A stretch of 64,000 nt of DNA from Erwinia sp. OLFS4 (lineage in GTDB: Bacteria; Pseudomonadota; Gammaproteobacteria; Enterobacterales; Enterobacteriaceae). Every line of letters starts with the position of its first letter. Positions within the stretch are counted from its first letter, which is position 1. Positions 42,456-50,260 of this stretch are shown piece by piece. Made by a program: the position numbers and the translations under genes. Where the stretch lies: contig NZ_MOMB01000003.1 of NCBI RefSeq assembly GCF_002752165.1, positions 62,001-126,000 on the forward strand, in the 5' to 3' direction. Under the pieces are notes generated by a model. The model was not told where the DNA came from. It did no database searches and saw only the letters and a list, made by a program, of their open reading frames with translations.

Positions 42456-44846
42456 ATGTTGCGCGTTTTGCTTTTCATTGTGCTGACGGTGGCGCTGATC
42501 TTACCCGGTTCGTTGCTGGCCGCCCACGGCGGCAGTCCGTTACCCCTTATGCCCTGGCCACAGCAGGTTGTGTTGCCGGTAAACGGCGGGCAATTCACCC
42601 TCAGTCCTGAGCTGTCCATTTCGGTAAGTGGTGACGATTTAGCGGATGCGGTCATCCGCTGGCGCGAACGGATTGCCCGTCAGACCGGCTGGGAATTACG
42701 GCCGCAAACCGGCAGTCAAGGCCGGCCAACTATTTGTATCCGTATTGCCAGGCGCGTTAATCCGCTGCCGGCGCTGGGGATTGATGAACGCTACCGCCTG
42801 CAGGTTGACCATCAGGGCGTGATACTGGAGGCGCAGACCCGTTTTGGCGCCCTGCGCGGAATGGAAACCCTGCTACAGCTGGTACAAAATGGCCCGCACG
42901 ACAGTTTTATCCCACTGGTGACTATCAATGATAAACCGCGATTTCCCTGGCGCGGGCTGTTACTGGATTCGGCGCGCCATTTTCTGCCGGTAGAAGATAT
43001 CAAACGACAGCTCGATGGTATGGCGGCTGCCCGTCTGAACGTTTTGCACTGGCATCTCACCGACGATCAGGGCTGGCGTCTGGCGTCTTCGCATTTTCCG
43101 GCGCTGACGGAAAAAGGCAGTGACGGGCTGTTTTACAGTCAGCAACAGATGCGTGATATTGTCGCCTATGCCCGCGATCTTGGCATTCGGGTGGTACCGG
43201 AAGTAGACCTGCCCGGCCACGCTTCGGCACTGGCGGCGGCGATGCCGGAATTAATCGCCGCGCCGGGACATTATCAGATAGCGCGAAGCTGGGGCATGAT
43301 GAAACCGGTGCTCGACCCCAGTAATGAGCGGGTTTATCAGTTTATCGATACCCTGGTGGGTGAACTGACAGACATCTTTCCCGACAGCTATTTACATATG
43401 GGGGGCGATGAAATCGATGCCAGCCAGTGGAACGAGTCAGCGACTATCCAGCAATTTATGCATCGTCATGGACTGGCGGATACCCACGCCCTGCAGGCCT
43501 ATTTTAATCGCCGGGTTGCAAAGATCCTGATTGCCCATAAGCGCCGGATGGTCGGCTGGGATGAAATGCGCAATTCTGGCCTACCCGCTGAAAGTGTGAT
43601 TCAGTCATGGCAGGGACAGGACGCGCTTGCCGCTGCCGTCAGCGCAAATTATCGCGCGATATTTTCCGGCGGATTTTCTCTTAATCAGCCACAACCCGCT
43701 GCTTATTACTATCGTAACGACCCTGAGGTGCCGGCGCTGAACGGACGCGATAGTGCGCAGGAAGGGGAATGCAGCCAAAGCTGGCGATTTACGTTGCTGA
43801 TGCTGAAAGGAAAAGTCGTGAGCGGCACTTTTACGCTGATTGACGGGAAAAAAGGTCCGCGCGGATTTATCGACTTTGATGGCTATTCCCGCCGCGAGGT
43901 ACGGCGCATTCACTGGCTGGCACCGGATCAGCTGACGTTTAGCGTGGATAACTGGATGAGTGTCATACAACCGGTAATGACCTTTAATCAGCAGCGGATC
44001 AGTGGCTATGCACGGATTGGCAATGTCCGCTATCCGCTGACCGGCCACCGGCTGGAAAATAGGCCACCGGGCAGGCTACCGCTGGCCGCGACGCCTTTAC
44101 AGCAAGGCTATATTCTGGGGGGTGAAGCAACATTGTGGAGCGAACTGGTGAACGCCCGCAATATTGATACCAAACTCTGGCCGCGGCTTTTTGTTATTGC
44201 TGAACGATTGTGGTCGGCAAAGGCCGTCAGCGACGAAACCCATCTTTATCAGCGGCTGAAAGCCGTGGATCGCTGGTCAGTTGTTTCGGTTGGTTTGCAA
44301 CAGCACGCGCAGACAGAGCTACAAATGATGCGGCTGGCTAACCATCAGGCTATCCTGCCGCTGCAGGTTTTCGCCGAGGTGCTGGAACCGGCCCAGTACT
44401 ACACCCGTTATCACCTTAAGTTTCACCGTGGACGCGACAACCAGTCTGAAGCGCTCAACCGGCTGGTGGATGTGCTGCCGGCGGAAAGTAATGCGATGCG
44501 TGAACTGCAAATGATGGTCAACCAGCTGATAAAAAACCGGGGTGATAAGTGGGTGGCAGAGGCAATACGGCAAAAGTTACTGCGCTGGCAAAATATTGTG
44601 CCGGTGGTGATGCCTTTGCTGGAGCAAAATTATCAGTTACAGGCGTTAAAACCGCTGGCGCAGCAGACCAAAGAGGTCAGTGCCATTGGGATTGCCATAC
44701 TGAATGCCATGGAAAACGATCGCACTTTCGGCGCTCGGGAACGCCAGCATATGCATGACCGGCTGGATAATGCGGCACAGGTGCAGGGTGAAACGGTAAA
44801 TGCGCTGGTGTATCCGGTTGAAACATTGCTACAGGCAGAAAAATAA
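42456..44846 (+). CDS. Secreted GH20 beta-N-acetylhexosaminidase (chitobiase-like)
   Basis: A 796-residue glycoside hydrolase family 20 enzyme that removes terminal GlcNAc from chitobiose or related glycans. A signal peptide is evident (MLRVLLFIVLTVALILPGSL, cleavage near LLAAH, about residue 23), so it is periplasmic or exported. The N-terminal GH20b domain precedes the (beta/alpha)8 barrel, which begins near PRFPWRGLLLDSARHFLPV. The catalytic Asp-Glu pair is D318-E319 in YLHMGGDEIDA. ATG at 42456 after AAGGGAG. It stands alone between the helicase gene and ridA, where E. coli has treR/mgtA. Confidence 0.9.
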   Translation: MLRVLLFIVLTVALILPGSLLAAHGGSPLPLMPWPQQVVLPVNGGQFTLSPELSISVSGDDLADAVIRWRERIARQTGWELRPQTGSQGRPTICIRIARRVNPLPALGIDERYRLQVDHQGVILEAQTRFGALRGMETLLQLVQNGPHDSFIPLVTINDKPRFPWRGLLLDSARHFLPVEDIKRQLDGMAAARLNVLHWHLTDDQGWRLASSHFPALTEKGSDGLFYSQQQMRDIVAYARDLGIRVVPEVDLPGHASALAAAMPELIAAPGHYQIARSWGMMKPVLDPSNERVYQFIDTLVGELTDIFPDSYLHMGGDEIDASQWNESATIQQFMHRHGLADTHALQAYFNRRVAKILIAHKRRMVGWDEMRNSGLPAESVIQSWQGQDALAAAVSANYRAIFSGGFSLNQPQPAAYYYRNDPEVPALNGRDSAQEGECSQSWRFTLLMLKGKVVSGTFTLIDGKKGPRGFIDFDGYSRREVRRIHWLAPDQLTFSVDNWMSVIQPVMTFNQQRISGYARIGNVRYPLTGHRLENRPPGRLPLAATPLQQGYILGGEATLWSELVNARNIDTKLWPRLFVIAERLWSAKAVSDETHLYQRLKAVDRWSVVSVGLQQHAQTELQMMRLANHQAILPLQVFAEVLEPAQYYTRYHLKFHRGRDNQSEALNRLVDVLPAESNAMRELQMMVNQLIKNRGDKWVAEAIRQKLLRWQNIVPVVMPLLEQNYQLQALKPLAQQTKEVSAIGIAILNAMENDRTFGARERQHMHDRLDNAAQVQGETVNALVYPVETLLQAEK

Positions 44847-44899
44847 AACCGCGAACCCGGCCGCGAATAACCGGGTCAGCGCTGAAGTTGTATCAGCCC

Positions 44900-45286
44900 T
44901 TAACGGCGCACCGCAATGGCTTCAATTTCAATTTTCACATCTTTTGGCAGGCGGGCGACTTCCACACAGGAACGGGCAGGGAAGCTGGCCTTGTGCTGAT
45001 TGAAAAACGCCTCGTAGGTGCTGTTTACCGTGGCAAAATCATTCAGGTCTTTAACAAACACCGTGGTTTTGACAATATCAGCCACGGCAAGCCCGGCGGC
45101 TTCGACAATAGCTTTGACGTTTGCCAGTGACTGACGCGTCTGGGCGGCGATATCCTCAGCAACCGCGCCTGATTGCGGATCAACCGGGATTTGGCCAGAG
45201 GTGATGATCATATTACCCAGGTCAACGGCCTGTACGTAGGGGCCGATCGCCGCTGGGGCATTTTCGGTACTGATTTCGCGGGACAT
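44900..45286 (-). CDS. ridA: RidA, enamine/imine deaminase
   Basis: A 128-residue YjgF/YER057c/UK114-family protein that hydrolyses reactive enamines such as 2-aminoacrylate produced by PLP enzymes. It forms trimers. Family marks: NAPAAIGPYVQAVDLGNMIITSGQ and the active-site Arg in FPARSCVEVARLP (about 101-113). The ATG at 45286 after AAAGGAGAA is used; a 10-codon extension was rejected. It follows pyrI on the same strand, the E. coli order. Confidence 0.96.
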   Translation of the reverse strand: MSREISTENAPAAIGPYVQAVDLGNMIITSGQIPVDPQSGAVAEDIAAQTRQSLANVKAIVEAAGLAVADIVKTTVFVKDLNDFATVNSTYEAFFNQHKASFPARSCVEVARLPKDVKIEIEAIAVRR

Positions 45287-45359
45287 AGCGTTCTCCTTTA
45301 AAAATGACAGCAGCACTATAGCACTGCTGCCCGGCGCTGTTCAGCAACCTCTGCCTTTA

Positions 45360-45824
45360 TCAGCCGTTACTCAGGACCACGTGATGGGCAAACTCTTTTT
45401 CACAGTACTTACACTGCAGATGAATATCATGCGGTCGCTGCCTGACGGTAAAGCTGGACATGACCGGCTCACTGCGACTGATACAGTTGCCATTGGGACA
45501 CGTCAGTACCCGTTCAATAATATCGGGTAAGGCCGGCGTCGCTTTGCCAACCACTTCATAGTCATCAATACGATTCACCGTGGCGTGCGGCGCATACACT
45601 GCCAGCTGGTTGATCTGGTCGTCCGTCAGAAAGGTATTTTCAATCTTAATCAGATCTTTGCGGCCCATTTCACCGGAAGGCAGGTTCAGGCCGATGGTAA
45701 TACGCTGATCGGTTTCGGTCAGGCGAAACAACGACAGCAGCTTAAAACCAACCTGTGCCGGAATATGGTCGATCACCGTGCCGCTTTTAATCGCTTCAAC
45801 CTGCAATTTATTGTCTTGTTTCAT
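45360..45824 (-). CDS. pyrI: PyrI, aspartate carbamoyltransferase regulatory chain
   Basis: A 154-residue subunit (E. coli 153) that binds CTP/ATP and mediates allosteric control of PyrB. The N-terminal nucleotide-binding domain has [20 protein letters not shown]; the C-terminal zinc domain has four Cys (CPNGNC and CKYC). It follows pyrB by 11 bp. Confidence 0.97.
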   Translation of the reverse strand: MKQDNKLQVEAIKSGTVIDHIPAQVGFKLLSLFRLTETDQRITIGLNLPSGEMGRKDLIKIENTFLTDDQINQLAVYAPHATVNRIDDYEVVGKATPALPDIIERVLTCPNGNCISRSEPVMSSFTVRQRPHDIHLQCKYCEKEFAHHVVLSNG

Positions 45825-45835
45825 CTTACATCTCC

Positions 45836-46771
45836 TTACTGCGGCAGTTCACTGTTCAGCACCAGGGCCAGTAATGCCTGACGGGCGAAAATACCGTTAC
45901 CGGCCTGCTGAAAGTACCAGGCATGGGGGGTCTTATCTACGTCGGTGGCAATTTCATCGATACGTGGCAGCGGATGCAGCACCTTCATGTTGTCACGCGC
46001 GCCGGTGAGGTCAGCGGCACGCAGAACGAACTGCGCCTTGACGTTAGCGTATTCAGAGGGGTCAAGGCGTTCTTTCTGTACGCGGGTCATATACAGGATA
46101 TCCACCTCGGTTATCACTTCGTCAATACTGCTGTGGCGTGACCACGCAATGCCTTTGTCATCAAGCATGCTGGTGATATGGCCGGGCATTGCCAGAGCAT
46201 CCGGGGCGATAAAATAGAAGTGGTTTCCGTCGAATTTGGCCAGTGCCTGGGTCAGAGAGTGAACGGTACGGCCATATTTTAAATCGCCGACCATAGCTAC
46301 TTTCAGATGGCTTAAGCGGCTTTGGGTGTGCTGAATGGTAAACAGATCCAGCAGGGTCTGGGTAGGATGCTGATTGGCGCCGTCACCGGCGTTAAGCACC
46401 GGAATGTCACCAGCAAACTCAGCGGCCAGCCGGGCTGCCCCCTCCTGCGGATGGCGCATGACGATGGCATCAACGTAGGTACTGATAACCGAAATCGTGT
46501 CCGCCAGAGATTCGCCTTTTTTACCCAGCGAGGTATTGCTGCTATCAGCAAAACCCACCACCGAAGCACCCAGCCGTTGCATGGCGGTTTCAAACGACAG
46601 CCGGGTGCGGGTGGATGCTTCAAAAAAGCAGCTGGCAATCACCTTATTTTTTAACAGTTCTGGCTGTGGATTTGCTTTCAGCCGGGCGGCGGTATCCAGC
46701 ACCAGTTCCAGCTCTTCACGGCTTAAATCGTTGATGGAAATGATATGTTTTTTGTACAGCGGGTTGGCCAT
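45836..46771 (-). CDS. pyrB: PyrB, aspartate carbamoyltransferase catalytic chain
   Basis: Joins carbamoyl phosphate and aspartate to carbamoyl aspartate, the first committed step of pyrimidine synthesis. 311 residues. The carbamoyl-phosphate motif STRTR begins at S53 in [14 protein letters not shown]; the 80s loop S-x-x-K appears in [25 protein letters not shown] lies near the C-terminus. Expression is probably set by the pyrL attenuator just upstream. Confidence 0.98.
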   Translation of the reverse strand: MANPLYKKHIISINDLSREELELVLDTAARLKANPQPELLKNKVIASCFFEASTRTRLSFETAMQRLGASVVGFADSSNTSLGKKGESLADTISVISTYVDAIVMRHPQEGAARLAAEFAGDIPVLNAGDGANQHPTQTLLDLFTIQHTQSRLSHLKVAMVGDLKYGRTVHSLTQALAKFDGNHFYFIAPDALAMPGHITSMLDDKGIAWSRHSSIDEVITEVDILYMTRVQKERLDPSEYANVKAQFVLRAADLTGARDNMKVLHPLPRIDEIATDVDKTPHAWYFQQAGNGIFARQALLALVLNSELPQ

Positions 46772-46810
46772 CTTCCCCTCCGGATGCCGTTATGCAGCTT
46801 ATCGACGGAC

Positions 46811-46836
46811 AAAAAAAAGCCCCTTTAAAAGGGGCT
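46811..46836 (-). terminator. pyrBI attenuator
   Basis: On the minus strand AGCCCC TTTTAA-type loop GGGGCT is followed by eight T. The pyrL stop codon lies inside the hairpin, so a ribosome that keeps up with RNA polymerase would block hairpin formation, the UTP-sensed mechanism known for E. coli pyrBI. Confidence 0.85.
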
Positions 46837-46929
46837 GTTACGATCGGTATTACCACGGAAATAAAACGGATTTTGCTCCGCTGCATTCAGAGCGGGGTTG
46901 TCGACAATGTTCAACAATCGCAGTTGCAT
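46825..46929 (-). CDS. pyrL: PyrL, leader peptide of pyrBI (34 residues)
   Basis: A strong CCAGGAGG ribosome site is followed by an ATG at 46929 and a 34-codon frame, MQLRLLNIVDNPALNAAEQN then PFYFRGNTDRNSPF and TAA. The stop sits in the attenuator hairpin. The stretch coding for NPFYFRG is T-rich (CCGTTTTATTTCC), the expected UTP-sensitive pause region. The peptide differs in sequence and is shorter than the 44-residue E. coli PyrL; only the arrangement is conserved. The role is regulatory, not enzymatic. Confidence 0.8.
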   Translation of the reverse strand: MQLRLLNIVDNPALNAAEQNPFYFRGNTDRNSPF

Positions 46930-46954
46930 ATTTCCTCCTGGCAAATTGCCGGGC

Positions 46955-46982
46955 ATTATACTCATGTCCGATCGTTTAGCAA
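46955..46982 (-). promoter_or_regulatory. Sigma-70 promoter of pyrL-pyrBI
   Basis: On the minus strand TTGCTA (46982-46977) and a perfect TATAAT (46960-46955) are separated by 16 bp, 26 bp before pyrL. Confidence 0.8.
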
Positions 46983-47022
46983 CCCTGACCATGCGAAAAA
47001 TTAGCTTATTAAACGTTTGCTG

Positions 47023-47036
47023 TGAATATTCATTCA
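47023..47036. promoter_or_regulatory. ARG-box core upstream of the pyrBI promoter
   Basis: TGAATATTCATTCA fits the ArgR operator core TGAAT-N4-ATTCA exactly. It lies 40 bp upstream of the pyrBI -35 and 59 bp after the argI stop, far from the argI promoter. Confidence 0.5.
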
Positions 47037-47094
47037 CAATAAGCGGGTAGTTATCCGTGTTATCACCGGCGCTGATGGCAGACAGCGGCTTTCG

Positions 47095-48108
47095 CTAGCC
47101 GGCTTCCGGGCTCAGAGTCGCTACCATCACCGCTTTAATGGTATGCATGCGGTTTTCGGCCTGATCGAATACCACACTATGTTCGGATTCGAAGACCTCG
47201 TCGGTGACTTCCATGCCGCCCGTCAGGCCATATTGTTCGGCAATTTGCTGACCAAGCGTGGTTTCATCATCATGAAAAGCCGGCAGGCAATGGAGAAATT
47301 TTACCTGGGGATTGCCGGTCAGCGCCAGCATTTCACGATTAACCTGATAAGCACGTAGCAGCGCAATACGCTGCTGCCAGACCGTTTTATCCTCTCCCAT
47401 CGACACCCAGACATCGGTATAGATAAAATCGGACCCTTTAACGCCGGCAGCGACATCTTCTGTCAGGGTTATGCGGCCACCGCTGGCTTGCGCGGCTTGT
47501 CTGCACTCGTCAACCAGCTGTTGCTGCGGCCAGCAGCTTTGTGGCGCCACAATACGTAAATCCAGTCCGGCGACCGCTGCCGCTTCCAGCATGCTGTTGC
47601 CCATGTTGTAGCGTGCATCACCGACATACACCAGCGTCATGGCGCTCAACGGCTTCTCCGGTAACTGTTCCTGCATGGTCAACAGGTCAGCGAGGATTTG
47701 CGTTGGATGAAACTCATTAGTCAGACCATTCCACACCGGGACGCCGGCATACTTAGCCAGCGTTTCCACCAGCGACTGACCGTACCCGCGATACTGAATA
47801 CCATCATATAGCCGTCCCAGCACCCGCGCGCTGTCTTTCATCGATTCTTTATGGCCAATCTGGCTACCACTCGGGCCAAGATAGGTGACCTTTGCGCCCT
47901 GGTCAAAAGCGGCAACTTCGAAAGAGCAACGGGTGCGGGTTGAATCTTTTTCGAAGATGAGCGCAATATTTTTTCCCGTCAGTCGCTGCACTTCGCGACC
48001 CTGTTTTTTTGCCGCTTTAAGCGTGGCTGCCAGCGCCAGCAGGGTGGTAATTTCTGCAGGGGTGAAATCAAGAAGTCTGAGTAAATGACGTTGAAAAAGC
48101 TGACTCAT
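47095..48108 (-). CDS. argI: Ornithine carbamoyltransferase
   Basis: Converts ornithine and carbamoyl phosphate to citrulline in arginine synthesis. 337 residues (E. coli ArgI 334). Carbamoyl-phosphate motif STRTR at residues 56-60 ([15 protein letters not shown]), HPTQ in [11 protein letters not shown], and the ornithine/catalytic Cys motif [10 protein letters not shown]. Located just upstream of pyrBI on the same strand, as E. coli argI. Two ARG-box-like sites overlap its promoter. The paralogue argF would be indistinguishable by function. Confidence 0.97.
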   Translation of the reverse strand: MSQLFQRHLLRLLDFTPAEITTLLALAATLKAAKKQGREVQRLTGKNIALIFEKDSTRTRCSFEVAAFDQGAKVTYLGPSGSQIGHKESMKDSARVLGRLYDGIQYRGYGQSLVETLAKYAGVPVWNGLTNEFHPTQILADLLTMQEQLPEKPLSAMTLVYVGDARYNMGNSMLEAAAVAGLDLRIVAPQSCWPQQQLVDECRQAAQASGGRITLTEDVAAGVKGSDFIYTDVWVSMGEDKTVWQQRIALLRAYQVNREMLALTGNPQVKFLHCLPAFHDDETTLGQQIAEQYGLTGGMEVTDEVFESEHSVVFDQAENRMHTIKAVMVATLSPEAG

Positions 48109-48123
48109 ACTGCACTCCGGTCA

Positions 48124-48167
48124 TGTGAATTAAAATTCAATTTAACCGCATGAATATGCTTTTTCAA
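48124..48167 (-). promoter_or_regulatory. argI promoter with overlapping ARG boxes
   Basis: Minus-strand TTGAAA (48167-48162), 17-bp spacer, TAAATT (48144-48139). A perfect ARG-box core TGAATTAAAATTCA (48126-48139) overlaps the -10, and a weaker half-match sits 21 bp away at 48147-48160, the usual two-box spacing. Repression by arginine-bound ArgR is inferred. Confidence 0.75.
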
Positions 48168-48264
48168 GCTTGACGTGAAGAAACTTTTTCTCATAAGGGT
48201 AGTGGTGCCCGAAGCGCTGTGGGAAAATACGCCGGTAACCTGTGCTGACCGAAGGAGTCGCATC

Positions 48265-48684
48265 ATGTCCTATGAAGAATTGCTGGAAGAGCAGCGCGAA
48301 GAGACGCGGCTGATTATTGATGAATTGCTGGAGGACGGTAGCGATCCCGACGCGCTGTATACCATTGAGCATCACCTGTCCTGCGCAAACTTTGACGCGC
48401 TGGAAAAGGTGGCAGTGGAAGCGTTCAGGCTCGGCTATGAAGTAACCGATCCTGAAGAGCTGGAGCTTGAAGACGGCAGTAAAGTCATGTGCTGTGACAT
48501 TATCAGTGAGCTGGCATTAAATGCCGCGCTGCTTGATGAACAAGTGGAACAGCTGGTTAAGCTGGCCGGAAAATTCAATGTTGATTATGACGGCTGGGGG
48601 ACTTATTTCGAAGATCCGAATGCGGAAGATCCACAATCAGACGATGACTATGTCGATGAAGACGACGACGGCGTCCGCCACTGA
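48265..48684 (+). CDS. rraB: RraB, regulator of RNase E activity
   Basis: A 139-residue protein (E. coli 138) that binds the C-terminal region of RNase E and changes degradosome composition. The ATG at 48265 follows GAAGGAG and gives [20 protein letters not shown]. The C-terminus is very acidic ([11 protein letters not shown]), as in the family. A 30-codon upstream extension overlaps the argI control region and is rejected. Divergent from argI. Confidence 0.96.
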   Translation: MSYEELLEEQREETRLIIDELLEDGSDPDALYTIEHHLSCANFDALEKVAVEAFRLGYEVTDPEELELEDGSKVMCCDIISELALNAALLDEQVEQLVKLAGKFNVDYDGWGTYFEDPNAEDPQSDDDYVDEDDDGVRH

Positions 48685-48752
48685 TTGCTGCCTGACGGCG
48701 CGCCGGGTTGAGCGCGCCAGAGAATGCCTGACAATAACATTGATGTTGAACG

Positions 48753-49514
48753 ATGAAATACGACGCGCTGCTTTCGCCAATCTACGCTTTCCTGCAATGC
48801 CGGACGCCGCAACGCTGGTTGGATGTTGCCAGTCAGCCGGAAAATCTGGCTCTGTTGCTAACCGATCATCTGGTTTGTGAACTCAAGGCCGCACAAACCG
48901 CTACCTGGCTGATTCGTAAATATGTTGCGGATAAGCCGAGCGGAGAGGCAATCCTTGCCTGGCTCAAGCCCTATGAAGATTTTATTTATTATGAAGACGC
49001 TGACAGTGATTTCATCAACGCTCACCGTAATCTGAACCGGCGGATTATTGTGCAAAATACCCTGCCGTGGGCGGATGAGCTAGTGGATAAGATGGTGCTG
49101 TTAATCAAAGAAGAATTGCATCATTTTTATCAGGTCTGGGAAATCATGCAGGCACGCGCGATTCCCTACCGCAGAATCACTGCCAGCCGTTATGCCAGGG
49201 GATTAATGCGCGAAGTGACCACCCACGAACCGGATACGCTGGTGGATAAGCTGATTTGCGGTGCGTACATTGAGGCGCGTTCCTGTGAACGCTTTGCCAG
49301 TCTGGCGCCGCTGCTGGATAGCGAACTGCGTACCTTTTATGTTTCGCTGCTGCGTTCTGAAGCGCGCCACTACCAGGATTATCTGGCGCTGGCACAGCAA
49401 ATCTCGCCGCTGGATATTGCTCCGCGGGTAGACAAAATTGGCCGGGCTGAGGCGCGGCTGATTAACCAGCCGGACGACGAACTGCGTTTTCACAGTGGTG
49501 TACCGGCGTTTTAA
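48753..49514 (+). CDS. miaE: MiaE, tRNA 2-methylthio-N6-isopentenyladenosine-37 hydroxylase
   Basis: Non-haem diiron monooxygenase that hydroxylates the isopentenyl group of ms2i6A37 in tRNA. Present in Salmonella and many Enterobacterales but absent from E. coli K-12. 253 residues with ferritin-like metal sites: EELHHFYQVWE (about 111-121), YIEARSCERF (about 172-181) and EARHYQDY (about 206-213). 68 bp after rraB and probably co-transcribed. Confidence 0.93.
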   Translation: MKYDALLSPIYAFLQCRTPQRWLDVASQPENLALLLTDHLVCELKAAQTATWLIRKYVADKPSGEAILAWLKPYEDFIYYEDADSDFINAHRNLNRRIIVQNTLPWADELVDKMVLLIKEELHHFYQVWEIMQARAIPYRRITASRYARGLMREVTTHEPDTLVDKLICGAYIEARSCERFASLAPLLDSELRTFYVSLLRSEARHYQDYLALAQQISPLDIAPRVDKIGRAEARLINQPDDELRFHSGVPAF

Positions 49515-49600
49515 ACCGTTTTCGCCCAGCCGCCTGCTGGCACAGGACGCGCGGTGACAATAACAAGGGGCACCACAGGACGACCAGATAGCCCAGGCGG

Positions 49601-50107
49601 TTACAGCGTTTTCAGCATTCTGACTTCACAATCAACGTGGCCGGTACAGCCCATGGCCGTATCAATATGGGTAAAACCGAGCTGCTGATACAATTTAATG
49701 GCGCGGGTCAGGCTGGCGGTGGTTTCCAGATAGCAGCGCTGGTAACCGCGTTTTCTGGCAAAGTCCATGGCATTAAGCGCCAGGGTGCGCGCGAGACCAA
49801 GGCCACGAGCGACCGGCAGAAAATACATTTTCTGCAGTTCGCAAATGGCCTCGCTACTGCATTGCAGGGGGGCTACGCCGCCACCGCCGACGACTTTACC
49901 TTCCAGCTCCACCACCCAGTAGGCGCTGTCTGGCTGACTGTAAAGCTCAAACAGACGATCGAGGTCGGGATCGGCCACGGTGTAACCACGATCGGCAGTC
50001 AGACCAAATTCGGCCGAGACCTCACGGATTACTCCGGCAATGGCGGCGTTATCGGCGGCAGTAAGCGGACGCAGCCGCAGATCGTGGTTAAGCGCTGTAC
50101 TCATCAC
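49601..50107 (-). CDS. yjgM: YjgM, GNAT-family N-acetyltransferase
   Basis: A 168-residue GNAT (E. coli YjgM 167, also named OatA for O-acetylserine activity in some work). Motif A is [20 protein letters not shown] (about 93-112), the acetyl-CoA R-x-x-G-x-G/A type. Its natural substrate is not settled. It lies between miaE and valS, convergent with miaE. Confidence 0.9.
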   Translation of the reverse strand: MMSTALNHDLRLRPLTAADNAAIAGVIREVSAEFGLTADRGYTVADPDLDRLFELYSQPDSAYWVVELEGKVVGGGGVAPLQCSSEAICELQKMYFLPVARGLGLARTLALNAMDFARKRGYQRCYLETTASLTRAIKLYQQLGFTHIDTAMGCTGHVDCEVRMLKTL

Positions 50108-50222
50108 ATCAACTCAGCATTTATTCAGGGAAAAAACTGTAATAACATCCCCGCTTTGCCGATGCAATGGGACGATTTATTGACTTTATGCTGGACGATT
50201 GCCGCAGGGAATCGCGCAAGGG

Positions 50223-50249
50223 AATAAAAGGGCTGTGGTAACAGCCCTT
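50223..50249 (-). terminator. Rho-independent terminator of valS
   Basis: Minus strand AAGGGCTGT / ACAGCCCTT with a 4-base loop and TTTATT following, 11 bp after the valS stop. Confidence 0.85.
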
Positions 50250-50260
50250 CAACCGGTTGG

